DNA of 64,000 nt from Lepus europaeus (GCF_033115175.1 NC_084833.1:55762716-55826715); one strand, 5' to 3'; shown: positions 21,901-32,565, counted from the stretch's first letter. Notes: generated by a model not told the origin, from the letters alone. A program made the numbers and translations.

Positions 21901-22576
21901 TGTTCAACATTCCTTATATTCCAAGTCTGCTGATGATAAATCAGCTTTTGTCTCAAATGCCCTCATTTTCTTTTTGTGTCCTTTACAGATGCAGCCATTT
22001 TTGATAGTTTTAAAATTCTTGATTCACAATTTCATTTTATTTTCTTTAAGTACTTTCAGGAATTGTTCCATTTTCTTATTTACAATTGTTTGTTTATTTT
22101 TTTATGATTAGTCAGAATTTGTTTTCATTTTTGTTCTAGACATGAAATGTGTCTTTCTCACCCAGGCTTCTTCAGGTCATTTGAAAATTTTCTGTTCATC
22201 TTTGACTGGCAGTATCACCATAATGTGCTTGAGTTTATTTTCTTTTGTTTATCCTGTATGAGGTTCATTAAATTTTTCATCTTTAGTCTTAATATTTTCA
22301 ATAAATCTATAATTTCTTCAGTTACTTCAAATACAATAATTTTTTTTCTTTCTGAAATTCTGACTAGACATATGTTAGACTCAGCCCATTTTCTTTCTGT
22401 GCTACAATCTGAGAAAATTCTTTTAACCTGTCTTCAGATTCACTGGTCCTTTTTCATGTGGTATCTAAACTGCTATTAAGTCAGTTAAGTAATTTTTCAT
22501 TTCAGAAACTGTTTTTCAGTTCTATAATTTCTATTTTGTTAATGATTTATAAGTTACATTTCTTTATATGATACTC

Positions 22577-22768
22577 CTCATTCTGCTGGTTCACTCCCTG
22601 AGCTGGGTCAGGCCAAAGCAGGAGTCAATAACTTCATCTGGGTCTGCTAGGCACATTAGCAGGGAGCTGGATTGGAAGTGGATCAGCTCTGGGACTTGAA
22701 CCAGTGCTCACAGAAGATGCCAGTGTTGCAAGTAGTGACTTAACCCACTGCGCTACAATGCTGGTCCC
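22577..22768 (-). mobile_element. C-type SINE, internally deleted
   Basis: 'cattctgctggttcactccc' to the head 'gctacaatgctggtccc'. The A-tail side and the core between 'gggtctgc' and 'aggcacattagc' are missing. Confidence 0.85.
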
Positions 22769-22824
22769 AGCTTCCTTTACATTCTTAAATAGGTTTACAA
22801 TTGCTTTCCTAAAAAGTAATCTCT

Positions 22825-23170
22825 TGGAAATGCTATTTGGCACAGTGGTTAGGTCACCACTTAAGATGCCTGCATCCCATATCTGAGCCTGCATCCTATG
22901 TCCGAGTACCTGGTTCAAGTCCCAGTCTTCCACTTCCAATTCAGCTTCCTTTTAGTGTACTCCCTAAGAAGCAGCAGGTAATGGTTTCAGTTAAGTACTA
23001 GGGTCCCTGCCACCTGTGAAGGGATACCCAGATTCAGTTGTAGCTCCTGACTTTGGTCTGGCCCTGACTGGGTTTTGCAAGTATTTGGGGTGTGGATGGA
23101 AGATCTCTCTGTCTTTTCTGTCTCTCTGTCATTCAAGTAAATTGAAAATAAATAGATACATTTTTAAAAA
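22825..23170 (+). mobile_element. Deep-branch C-type SINE
   Basis: Head 'tgctatttggcacagtggtt', a partial duplication of the 'gcatcccatatctgagcctgc' segment, and tail 'aaattgaaaataaatagata'. Confidence 0.85.
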
Positions 23171-23231
23171 GTCAATTCTGAGCCTATTTGTTGATTTTTC
23201 TTCTGGTTATGGATCACAATTTTTTCCTTCT

Positions 23232-23583
23232 TTTTTAAAAAAAGTTATTTATTTATTTAGGAAAGGCAGAGTTACAGAGGAGAAGGGAGAGAGACAGAGA
23301 ATGAAAGAGAGAGATCTTCCTTCCTCTGGTTCACTCTCCAAATGGCTTCAATGTCTGGAACTGGGCCAATCTGAAGCCAGGAGCCAGGAGCTTCCTCTGG
23401 TCTCACACGTGGGTGCAGGGGCCCAAGCACTTGGGCCTTCTTCCACTGTTTTTCCAGGCCATTATCAGGGAGCTGGATTAGAAGTGGAGCAGCAGGGTTT
23501 TGAACCTGTGCTTATATGGGATGCTGGCACTGCAGGCAGGGGCTTAATCTACTACTTAAACTACTTGGCCACAGTGCTGGCCC
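23232..23583 (-). mobile_element. Older C-type SINE, full length
   Basis: 'aaaaagttatttatttattt' to the head 'gccacagtgctggcccc', with a small duplication 'taatctactacttaaactac' near the head. Confidence 0.92.
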
Positions 23584-23654
23584 CTCCATGCAGTTTTTTA
23601 AAACGTCATGTAGCTTTTTCTTTTAATAAAAATATTTAATTACTTTTTTACTTG

Positions 23655-24014
23655 TTAAGATTTATTTATTTTGGGGGCGGGAGGGGGTGCCGACTCCCAT
23701 CGCTGCTGGTATGGATGGGCCTGCTCCGTGCCGGGTGTCCCTGCCCCGCGTCTCTGCAGAGCGTGTGTGTGGCACATGCCTGGATGCTGGAGGGGGCGGG
23801 GCTGAAGCACGCTCAGTCCCTCATCTCAGGGGCGAGGGCTGAAGAGCCTTGCAATGAGAGGCATCTATTTCTGGACGCGCATGGCGGCCAGGCTCCGGTG
23901 CGTCAGCCTCAGCCCTCGTCCCCTTCATCCTGTGGATTTTGTGAATTGCTGAAAAAAAGACAAAAAGCCCGGTTCTCTGACCATGAAAGTCTCGATTGAA
24001 AATTAAATCTTTTT
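23655..24014 (+). other. CpG-rich segment of unknown origin between SINE-like stubs
   Basis: A reversed SINE-tail stub 'taagatttatttatttt' (23657-23673) runs into about 330 bp of GC- and CpG-rich sequence from 'gggggcgggagggggtgccg' to 'tgaccatgaaagtctcgatt', then 'gaaaattaaatctttttaaa'. It contains an open frame (about 23652-23999) with no recognised domain. It is unlike the AT-rich DNA and L1 fossils nearby and could be a retrosequence, a foreign SINE or a chance CpG cluster. Confidence 0.5.
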
Positions 24015-24028
24015 AAAAGACCTTTGTT

Positions 24029-24556
24029 CCCCCAGCAGAAGGAACAGGCCATCAAAGAGAGAGGCACCTTTCTCTGAAGGGAGGAAGGAACCTCCACTGT
24101 GACACGGCCTTGACTATACAAGTTCAGAGTCGGTGAACTCAAGGGACTTCCATAGCCTAGACAGCTCATAGCAAGAGTCTCGGGTGATTGCTGACGTCAT
24201 AAATAAGAGTGCCAATTGTTAAATCAACAACGGGAGTCACTGGGTACATGCTCCCCACATAGGATCTCTGTCCTTAATGTGTTTTACTATGAAACTTAAA
24301 AACACTACTAGTCGAACAATACCCTATACCTTATGCGGTTGTGTGAATGCAGCCTGTTGAAATCCTTGCTTAGTATATACTAAGTTGATCTTCAGTATAT
24401 GAAGGTAATTGAAAATGAAAGTCGATGAAGGGCAGAATGGGAGAGGGAGAGGGGGAGGGGAGGGCCACGGGAGGGAGGTTGGGGGGAAGCCACAACAATA
24501 CAAAAGTTGCACTTTGTAAATTCACATTTATGAAATAAAAAATAAAAAAATTTAAA
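24029..24556 (+). mobile_element. Rabbit L1 3' end, 5'-truncated
   Basis: 3' UTR only: 'ggatctctgtccttaatgtg', the purine-rich 'gagagggagagggggagggg' and an A-rich tail. A perfect 14-bp TSD AAAAGACCTTTGTT (24015-24028 and 24557-24570). Confidence 0.93.
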
Positions 24557-24571
24557 AAAAGACCTTTGTTT

Positions 24572-24973
24572 AAAAAAAAAGATTTATTTATTTATTTATT
24601 TGAAAGTCAGGGCCGGCGCCGTGGCTCAACAGGCTAATCCTCCACCTTGCGGCGCTGGCACACCGGGTTCTAGTCCCGGTCGGGGCGCCGGATTCTATCC
24701 CGGTTGCCCCTCTTCCAGGCCAGCTCTCTGCTATGGCCCTGGAAGGCAGTGGAGGATGGCCCAGATCCTTGGGCCCTGCACCGCATGGGAGACCAGGAGA
24801 AGCACCTGGCTCCTGGCTTCGGACCAGCGTGATGCGCCTGCTGCAGCGGCCATTGGAGGGTGAACCAACGGCAAAAAAGGAAGACCTTTCTCTCTGTCTC
24901 TCTCTCTCACTGTCCACTCTGCCTGTCAAAAAAAAAAAAAAGTCAGAGTTACATAGAGAGAGGAGAGGCAGAA

Positions 24974-25014
<41 letters not shown>

Positions 25015-25271
25015 GGTCTTCCATCCAATGGTTCACTCCCCAATAGGCCACAACAGCCAGAGCTGCGCTGGTCCGAAGCCAGGAGCAAGGAGCTTCCAGA
25101 TCTCCCATGTGGGTGCAGGGGCCCAAGGCCTTGGGCCATCTTGTACTGCTTTCCCAGGCCATAGCAGAGAGCTGGATCAGAAGTGGAGCAGCTGGGTCTC
25201 AAAGCTGCACCCATATGGGATACTGGCACTTCAGGCCAGGGTGTTAACCCACAGTGCCATAGCCAGGCCCC
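24572..25271 (-). mobile_element. Older C-type SINE, outer copy of a nested pair
   Basis: The tail 24572-24610 abuts the L1 TSD. It resumes at 24939 with 'aaagtcagagttacatagag', holds a (GA)n tract to about 25012, and ends 'gtgccatagccaggcccc'. Confidence 0.92.
24611..24938 (+). mobile_element. Young C-type SINE inserted in the outer copy
   Basis: Full length from 'ggccggcgccgtggctcaac', with a simple A tail. TSD AAAGTCAG (24603-24610 and 24939-24946), taken from the host SINE. Confidence 0.95.
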
Positions 25272-25275
25272 TAAT

Positions 25276-25548
25276 TACTTTTTCAAAAGATGTATTCATT
25301 TATTTGAAAGGCAGAGTTATAAAGAAAGAGAAAGAGAAAGAGCTTCCAGCTGAACCTGGAACTCCATCTGGGTCTCCCACGTGGGCAGCAGGGGCCCAAG
25401 TACTTAGGCCATCCTCCACTGCTATCTTGGGCACATTAGCAGGGAGCTGAATTTGAAGTAATGCAGCTGGGACTCAAATCGGCACCCATATGGGATGCTG
25501 GCGGTGAAGGTGATGATTCTACCAGCTAGACTGCAAAGCCAGGGCCTC
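25276..25548 (-). mobile_element. C-type SINE, internally deleted
   Basis: 'caaaagatgtattcatttat', the core after 'agagcttccagctgaacctg', head 'ctgcaaagccagggcc'. Confidence 0.85.
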
Positions 25549-25610
25549 CCCCCTCAACAAGCTTTTTAAATTTTTTAAAAATTTTTTCTCTCTCTCTATC
25601 TCTCTCTCTA

Positions 25611-26232
25611 AAATGATTTATTTGAAAAGCAGAGTTAGAGACTGGCGCCATGGCTCGCTTGGCTAATCCTCTGCCTGTGATGCCAGCATCCCATATGGGC
25701 GCCAAGTTCTAGTCCTGGTTGCTCCTCTTCCAGTCCAGCTCTCTGCTGTGGCTTGGGAGGGCAGTGGAGGATGGCCCAGGTACTTGGGCTCCTGCACCCG
25801 CATGAGAGACCAGGAAGAGGCACCTGGCTCCTGGCTTCGGATTGGCACAGTGCTGGCCGTAGCGGCCATTTGGGGAGTGAACCAACGGAAGGAAGACCTT
25901 TAAACAAAATAAAAAATAAAAATAATAATAATAAAAGAAAAGCATAGTTAGAGAGACATCTTCTATTTGCTGGTTGGTTCACTCCCTGAATAGCTGCAAT
26001 TGCCAGGCCCAGGCCTGGCCAAAGACAGGAGCCTGGAACTCCATCCGGGTCTCCCACGTGGGTGTCAGAAACCCAAGCACTTGGGCCATCTTCTTCTGCT
26101 TTTCCAGGTGCATTAGCAAGAAGTTCAATCAGAAGTGGAGCAGCTGGGACTAGAAGTACTTGAACTGGCATTCATTTGGGATGATGGCATTGCAGGTGGA
26201 GACTTAAACCTCTGGGCTACAACACCAGTCCC
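25611..26232 (-). mobile_element. Older C-type SINE, outer copy of a nested pair
   Basis: Tail 25611-25640, resuming at 25937 and ending 'gctacaacaccagtcccaac'. Confidence 0.9.
25641..25936 (+). mobile_element. Young C-type SINE inserted in the outer copy
   Basis: Head 'actggcgccatggctcgctt', truncated before the CT-rich end, tail (AAATAATAATAA). TSD GAAAAGCAGAGTTAGAG with one mismatch (25624-25640 and 25937-25953). Confidence 0.95.
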
Positions 26233-26495
26233 AACAGCTTTCTAAAGCTGCTTTGTTTCTCTCTGGTATCCTGTCCTGCAGTCATATTGATAACTTAGAA
26301 CTCCAGTCTCTTTCTTGTGTCAATAACACCACTGCATTCTTTGAGCTACTCCTTCTTGTGCTGTGGTCCAGAAAGAACCTTCAGATAGAAACCCATTGGT
26401 GAACATGAGGTTTACCTTTTGTTTTGTTTCCTTTCTCCCAAGGATCATATCCCCTGGCTGGATGTTTTAATTCAATATTTAAAAATAGTTGTTTC
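26233..26495. other. Unique intergenic stretch
   Basis: Nothing recognised. Confidence 0.55.
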
Positions 26496-26808
26496 AGGGC
26501 CAGTGATGTGGCATAGGGAGTAAAGCTGCCTCCTGCAGTACTGGCATCCCATGTGAGTGCTGGTTCAAGTCCAATCCAGGTCTCTGCTTTGGCCTGGGAA
26601 AGCAGTAGAAAATGGCCCAAGCCCTTGGGCCCCTGCACCCACATGGGAGACCCGGAAGAAGCTCCTGGCTTCGGATTCGCGCGGCTCCGGCCGTTGCAGC
26701 CATTTGGAGAGTGAACCAGCTGATGGAAGACCTCTGTCTCTCTGCCTTTGCCTCTTTTTCTCTGTAACTCTACCTTTAAAATAAAAATAAATAAATCTTA
26801 AAAAAAAA
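26496..26808 (+). mobile_element. Older C-type SINE
   Basis: Head 'agggccagtgatgtggcata', tail 'aaaataaaaataaataaatc'. Confidence 0.92.
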
Positions 26809-27370
26809 CCAAGCAAACAAACAAAAATCAGTTGTTTTGGATATGTTGTCCAGCTTTCCAGTTGTTTACAGAGATGGGGCCAATCTGGTACCAATTACTT
26901 TGCTGTGGCCAGAGTAGAAATCTCAAATTGGTTTCTGTATTATATTTTAAAAAGATTTTCCAGTGGTTTCTCTCAGGGAGATGAATAGTGAATTGGAAAT
27001 ATGAGGATCTTCTGGGGTACTGGCAATTGTATTTTTCCTGATTTCTCAACTCTCATGTTGAGTTTGTGAAGTAGGCTGTGATGCTTAATTATGTCTATTC
27101 CTCCGTATAGTATACTTTCATAAATGTTAATTTTAGATTCTCAGAAAGTTTCTTAACTTTTATTAGAAAAATATTTTGCTGTGCTTTCCCAAAGGCTAGG
27201 CCTCTGGGACCTGTGGGGCAAGACTAAAAACAGAAGAGGATGTTTTTGCTCTGGAGACTAGGAGGGAAGAGAAAAGGGGTAGAACTGAGAATAAACAGGA
27301 AGTACAGACGTGTTCAAAGGAGTTTATTAACTGTCTCTATTCAAACAACAAACAAAAATAATCAGTTTTT
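26809..27370. other. Unique intergenic stretch
   Basis: Short A-rich (AAAC)n near 26810-26825; nothing else recognised. Confidence 0.55.
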
Positions 27371-27491
27371 TAAACTTTTATTTAATGAATATAAATTTCC
27401 AAAGTATAGCTTATGGATTACAATGGCTTCCCCCTCCCATAACTTCCCTCCCACCCGCAACCCTCCCCTCTCCCGCTCCCTCTCCTCTTCA
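27371..27491 (-). mobile_element. Rabbit L1 extreme 3' end, reverse strand
   Basis: 'acttttatttaatgaatata' through 'tcccgctccctctcctcttc', nearly identical to the start of the 11780 copy. Only about 120 bp remain. No TSD found. Confidence 0.9.
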
Positions 27492-27539
27492 ATATTATTT
27501 TGTGGAATTGATTTTCTTTTCTTTTATTCTCTTCCAAAT

Positions 27540-27584
27540 ATTCATTCATTTAACCATTTGAAAGGCAAAGTGATGGGGGTGAGG

Positions 27585-27620
<36 letters not shown>

Positions 27621-27800
27621 CCTATCTCCTGGTTTATTCCCTAGACGCCAAAGCCAAGGAGTCAGGTCTCCCAGGTGGGTGGTAGTGAGCTACCACTTGC
27701 TGCTTTGCAGGGCATGCTTAGTAGGAAGCTGGGAGCGGAGCCAGCACTAAAACTCAGGTACTCCAATGTGGGGTGTGGGCATCTGAAGCAGCAATTGTTT
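27540..27800 (-). mobile_element. Deep-branch C-type SINE
   Basis: 'accatttgaaaggcaaagtg', (GA)n at about 27586-27618, 'aggtactccaatgtggggtg'. Confidence 0.75.
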
Positions 27801-28236
27801 TTAGGGAACTATACCTAAAGAGACCACTGTCTCTTGTAAATAAAGCTTTCCTGGAGCAACTCACACTAACCACTTTATTTGGGACACTCTAAGCAAATGA
27901 ACCTCTAATAGTACCCTTAAGCCAGATTTTCAAAGATAAGCACAGCTGATCATAGGGAAACACTGGGGAGAAGATGTTAAAGCAGGAGGTTAATTACTGC
28001 AAGGGCACAGCACAGCTAGTGAGGGTGGCATGTCCAGAGTACTATATATACCTTTCTACTTCATTTATGTATTTATTCATATTGGATTCAGAGTCAGCTA
28101 GATCATTTGAGCTTTGGTCAGATCCTGAAGGACTTCACAATTGTCTCTTAGAGAACACTCTGGTAGTAACATAGAAAATTGATCAGAGGTAAGTCAAAAG
28201 AGGGATCATGAAATGTGAATAAAGAGAGTAAGGAGG
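27801..28236. other. Unique intergenic stretch
   Basis: Nothing recognised. Confidence 0.55.
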
Positions 28237-28539
28237 GGCCGGCACTGTGGTGTAGTGGGTAAAGCTGCTACCTGAAGTGCTGGCATCCCATATGGGTGCT
28301 GGTTCGAGTCCTGGCTCTCCATTTCCCATCCAGCTCTCTGCTATGGCCTGGGAAAGCAGCAGAGGATGACCCAAGTCCTTGAACCCCTGTACCTATGTGG
28401 GAGACCAGGAAGAAGCTCCTGGCTTTGGATTGGCACAGCTCCAGCTGTTGCAGCCATCTGGGGAGTGAACCAGCAGATAGGAAACTTTATCTCTCTCTCT
28501 GCCTTTCAAATAAAATAAATAATCTTTTTAAAAAAAGAA
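28237..28539 (+). mobile_element. Older C-type SINE
   Basis: Head 'ggccggcactgtggtgtagt', tail 'cctttcaaataaaataaata'. Confidence 0.92.
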
Positions 28540-28543
28540 AGAG

Positions 28544-28866
28544 GCCTGCACCGTGGCTCAATAGGCTAATCCTCCACCTGCCGCGCCGGCACACTGGGTT
28601 CTAGTCCAGTTGGGGCGCCAGATTCTGTCCTGGTTGCTCCTCTTCCAGTCTAGCTCTCTGCTGTGGCCTTGGAGTGCAGTGGAGGATGGCCCAGGCCCTT
28701 GGGCCCTGCACCCGCATGGGAGACCAGGAGAAGCGCCGGCCGCAGCGGCCACTGCGGGGTAAACCAACGGAAAAAAGGAAGACCTTTCTCTCTGTCTCTC
28801 TCTCTCACTGTCCACTCTGCCTGTCAAAAAAATAAAAAAACAAAAAACAAACTTACAAACAAAAAA
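28544..28866 (+). mobile_element. Young C-type SINE with internal deletion
   Basis: Inserted right at the tail of the previous copy. It lacks 'acctggctcctggcttcgg' between 'gagaag' and 'gccggccgcagcgg'. Tail (AAAAAC)n. Confidence 0.93.
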
Positions 28867-29192
28867 ATCAGAGAGAGAGAGTGTAAGGAGATGGAGACCA
28901 GCCTGACTAAGTGTTTTTACTGGACTTAAGTTTGGAAGTCAGGAAGGAATTCATTCATCCATCAAGTTGAATGTAATAAATGAACATTAAATGAGAATTT
29001 TTGGCTTTCTCACCTGAGTATAAAAGGGAAACTGGTGGTGCCATCTTAAAAAATTGTGAATACAGAGAGTAGATTAAGTTGGGAAGGAAAGATGTTGATT
29101 TCATATTTAAATGTTGTGAATTTGACATGTTTTTGGTACACGCTGGTGTAAATGTCTAACAGGCTTTAGGTGCATCATTTGGCATATGAGAT
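28867..29192. other. Unique intergenic stretch
   Basis: Nothing recognised. Confidence 0.5.
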
Positions 29193-29328
29193 TGCTATTA
29201 TTTGAATGTTTGTCCCTTCAAAAATTCATGTTGAAATTTAATCACCATTTTAACAGTGTTAAGAGGTGGGGCCTTTGAGAGGTGATGAGGCCACATGAGT
29301 GCTGCCTTTAAGAAAGGAGTTTCTGGGA

Positions 29329-29656
29329 GGCCGGCACTGTGGTACAGCAGGTTAAAGCCCAGCCTGCAGCGCCGGCATCCTATCTGGGCACTGGTTCAAG
29401 TCCACTTCTAAACCAGCATCCCTGCTGATGTTCCTAGGAAAGCAGTAGAGGATGGCCCAAGTCTTTGGACCCTTGCACCCATGTGAGAGACCCAGCAGAA
29501 GCTCCTGACTCCTGGCTGCAGATCAACCCAGCTCTGGCTGTTGTGGCCATTTGGGGAGTAAACCAGTGAGCAAGTGGAAGACCTTTCTCTTTCTCTTCCC
29601 CCTGTCCCCTCTTTCTCTCTGTAGCTCTCAAATCAATCTTTAAAAAAAAAAAAAAA
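29329..29656 (+). mobile_element. C-type SINE inserted in the MaLR LTR
   Basis: Head 'ggccggcactgtggtacagc', tail 'ctcaaatcaatctttaaaaa'. TSD AGTTTCTGGGAGG (29318-29330 and 29657-29669). Confidence 0.95.
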
Positions 29657-29669
29657 AGTTTCTGGGAGG

Positions 29670-29937
29670 CAGGCTAGTGGTTAAGACAAAATTAGGATGC
29701 TTGCATCCCATAAAGTGCCTGGGTTCACCTCCCAGCTTTGCTTCTGACTCAAGATTCCTACTAACTCTGACACTGGGACACAGCAGGTGATGGCTCAAGT
29801 AGTTGGGTCCCTATCACCCACATGGGAGACCTGAATTAAGTTCCAGGCTCTAACCATGGCTGTTGCAGGCATGTGGGGGAATAACCCAGTGGATGGGAGC
29901 TCTTTCTCTGTGTCTCAAATTTAAAAAAAAAAAAAAA
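29670..29937 (+). mobile_element. Deep-branch C-type SINE in the MaLR LTR
   Basis: 'ggctagtggttaagacaaaa', 'cagcaggtgatggctcaagt' and an A tail. Confidence 0.85.
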
Positions 29938-30162
29938 TCCAATTATTGAGAGTAGGTTCTGTTTTGCTCTGGTGCACTCTCCTGCCTTTTTTTTGTTTAC
30001 TTGCCTTTCTGCTTTCCGTGATGGGATTATGTAGTAGTAGAAAGATCCTCACCTTGATGTTGGATTTTCCAGTCTCCAGAACTGTGAGCCAAACACATTT
30101 CTGTTGTTTATAGATTACCTAGTCTGTGGTATTCTGTTACAGCAACATAAAGAGGACTGAAA

Positions 30163-30851
30163 AAGAGAAAAACATTTCTTTGTGAGTGGTTGTTGAAGTA
30201 GTGACTAGGCTTGCCCAGAACTTAAGCATTGTGAACAGAGTGGACACCTTGGTGAAAATACCAGAATTTAGGTTGCGGGGTAAAGATGTTCCTTCAAAAG
30301 TGTCTAATACATGGTCAGAGAATTATGAAAACCATGCAGGAGGGAGCAGTTAATGTATGAAGCAATGTAGACAGGTAGTAAATTACAGGAAACTAACCAT
30401 ATATTCACCAAAAAGAAGCTCATTAATGACCACAGCAAGGAAAGTTTTAGCTGAGAAAGGGTGGTAGAAGTCAGGAGATAAGGCAGAGGCAGGTAGAGAG
30501 TATCCAACGCGAAACTCAGGGTCTTTCCTTCCAGTCCTGCTCTTCTTGTAGTCTTAGTACAATTATTGTCTTAGTACAATTACTCCCTTCAACTTCCTGA
30601 AGCAGAAACTCTCCAAATACTGAGTCCCTTCCCTATCACTAACATCCCCATCTAATTAGGACACTAAGTCCCCTGGATTCTACTTCTTTAACATTTCTAG
30701 TATTCCAGAAAGATATGTCCCACATAAAATTATCTATGGGTATTAATATCAGAGATAATTTTAATGTTTTTCTGACTGATAATTTGCTTTGTCAATACTA
30801 TTCTGGAATGACTGCATTTACTCATGTAATTAAAGTAATAAAAGTGTATGT
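30163..30851. other. Unique intergenic stretch
   Basis: Contains a short tandem duplication of 'gtcttagtacaatta' at about 30550-30581. Nothing else recognised. Confidence 0.5.
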
Positions 30852-31178
30852 GGGCTGGCGCTGTGGTGCAGCAGGTTAACGCCCTGGCCTGAAGCGCCCG
30901 CATCCCATATGGGCACTGGTTCGAGACCCGGCTGCTCCACTTCCAATCCAGCTCTCTGCTATGGCCTGGGAAAGCAGTGGAAAATGGCCCAAGTCCTTGG
31001 GCCCCTGCACCCATGTGAGAGACCCAGAAGAAGCTCCTGGCTCCTGGCATCGGATGGGTGCAGCTCCAGCCGTTGCAGCCAGTTGGAGAGTAAACCAGCA
31101 AATGGAAGACTTCTCTCTCTCTCTGCCTCTCCTCTCTGTGTAACTCTGACTTTCAAATAAATAAATAAATATTTTTAA
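30852..31178 (+). mobile_element. C-type SINE, full length
   Basis: Head 'gggctggcgctgtggtgcag', tail 'ttcaaataaataaataaata'. TSD AAAGTAATAAAAGT (30832-30845 and 31179-31192). Confidence 0.94.
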
Positions 31179-31289
31179 AAAGTAATAAAAGTTTGAAAAC
31201 AGTTTTTTTCATTCATCACCTTATATATGATATTTTTCCTTTGTTTCCGGGCCACAATCCTGGCTCAAACCAGGCTAATTACAGTAACT

Positions 31290-31475
31290 TTGTAACCTCT
31301 CTTGCTGTTGCTGGTGTGACACTCTTTCAGTTTTACTTTAATAAGTTCTCTCCAGTGAAAAGTTCTTCAATGGCTTCATGGCTTCATGTATCTTTGAGGA
31401 TTAAGTTCAAGCTTTCAGGCTTTGTGATAAAACCCTGCTCCTATCTCTCTTTCTGGTCTCCTGCCCTTTGTTTCA
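31290..31475 (+). mobile_element. Probable LINE-2 (L2) 3' end fragment
   Basis: 'tcttcaatggcttcatggct', 'ttgaggattaagttcaagct' and 'tctggtctcctgccctttg' follow the order of the L2 3' terminus. Confidence 0.55.
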
Positions 31476-31484
31476 GGCTTAAAA

Positions 31485-31515
31485 AAATACATACATATAT
31501 ATATATATTATTTAT
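31485..31515 (+). repeat. (TA)n microsatellite
   Basis: 'acatacatatatatatatat' preceding a SINE tail. Confidence 0.85.
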
Positions 31516-32090
31516 TTATTGGAAAAGCAGAGTGACAGAGGGAGACAAGATAGTTTTTTTTTTTTTTTAAGATTTATTTATTTGACAGACAGAGTTACAA
31601 AAATGAGAAAGAGAGAGAGGTCTTCCACAATGGCTGGAGCTGGGCCAATTGAAGCCAGGAGCTTCTTGTGGGTCCCATGGTGGGGGGAGGAGAAGAGGGA
31701 GAGAGAAGAAGAAGAAGAACAAGAAGAGATGAAGAGAAGAAGAACAAGAAGAAGAAGGGGAGGAGGAAAGAAGAGAGAGGAGAGAGAGAGAGAAAGAAAA
31801 ATAAAAAGGAAAGAGGAGGGGGAAAAGAGAGAGGAGAGAGAGAGGAGGGAGAAGGGAGGAGACAGAGAGAGAGAGAGAGAGAGAGAGATATCTCCCATCC
31901 GCTGGCCACAATAACCAGAGATGGGCCTGGCCAAAGCCATCTGGGGCTCTTAGATGGATGGCGATCCACTGCCTTCCCAGGTGCATTAGTAGGAAGCTGG
32001 ATGGGAAAGGGAATGTCTGAGACTTGAACCAAACCCACACTCCAGTATGAGGTGCTGGTATTACAAATGGCAGCTTAATCTGCCGTGCCA
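31516..32090 (-). mobile_element. C-type SINEs, compound, with expanded purine tract
   Basis: A tail stub (31516-31550) is followed by a second T run and 'aagatttatttatttgacag', the core to 'cttcttgtgggtccc', a 210-nt purine expansion, and then a second core 'ccatccgctggccacaataa' to the head 'ctgccgtgccactc'. At least two reverse-strand copies are merged. Confidence 0.8.
31681..31889 (+). repeat. Polypurine tract, about 209 nt
   Basis: Almost entirely G and A, in GAA/AGAAG triplets, GGA runs and GA dinucleotides, with only a handful of pyrimidines. Derived from the purine arm of a reverse-strand SINE. Confidence 0.95.
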
Positions 32091-32302
32091 CTCAGGTTGT
32101 TGATTATTGGCTGCTTTTTCTGTGTGTGTGAATTGATGATTCATGTTCATTGCTCTTTTTCCTATTGAGTTATGATATTCTTACTGACTTGTAGTAATTC
32201 TTATTTGTGTGGCTAATTCTCTTCTCAGTCTTTTTTTATAGAGATTATTTTTGTTTTTGCTGTAAATTTTTTGTTTTTAATAATTTTTCTTTATATATTA
32301 TT
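32091..32302 (+). mobile_element. Possible L1M fragment
   Basis: 'ctattgagttatgatattct' and 'ttactgacttgtagtaattc' resemble an L1 3' UTR; weak. Confidence 0.35.
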
Positions 32303-32565
32303 TTTATATGAAAGGCAGAGAGAGAGACACACACACAGATAGTCTCCCACCAGCTGGTTGACACTCCAAATGCCTACACCAGCCAGCACTGGGACAGACC
32401 TAAATCAGTAGCCAGGAACTCAGTCTGGGCCTCACAGGTGGGTGGCAGGAACCCCGGTACTTGAGCCATTCATTACCTCTTGCCTCCCTTGAATTCAGGC
32501 TCTTCAATATGGGATGCTGGCATCCCAATTAGAGTCTTAACTGCTGTGTTAAATACCTGCCCCAT
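32303..32565 (-). mobile_element. Deep-branch C-type SINE
   Basis: 'atgaaaggcagagagagaga', 'cttcaatatgggatgctggc', head 'tgtgttaaatacctgcccc'. Confidence 0.8.

Larger units (their letters stand above)
21215..22570 (+). mobile_element. Ancient L1M fragment, split by a SINE
   Basis: 'agaataacactgctgggtcg', 'aaggaactgccaaaactttt' and 'caccatttaacactcctacc' are the classic L1M 3' order. After the SINE (21555-21900) it continues with 'ccaagtctgctgatgataaa', 'cttcagattcactggtcctt' and 'tcagttctataatttctatt'. Confidence 0.65.
29193..30162 (+). mobile_element. MaLR-type (MLT/MST-like) LTR split by two SINEs
   Basis: 'attcatgttgaaatttaatc' and 'gttaagaggtggggcctttg' precede the SINEs; 'gtctccagaactgtgagcca', 'ctgttgtttatagattacct' and 'ggtattctgttacagcaaca' follow them. 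These are diagnostic LTR phrases. No internal retroviral sequence is seen. Confidence 0.8.

Noticed and set aside
22147-22479. A 110-residue hydrophobic open frame
   Set aside because: Lies within AT-rich L1M-like fossil sequence. The hydrophobicity reflects T-rich codons.
31519-32091. Long open frames rich in E/R/K or S/L
   Set aside because: Low-complexity translations of the polypurine tract and its complement.
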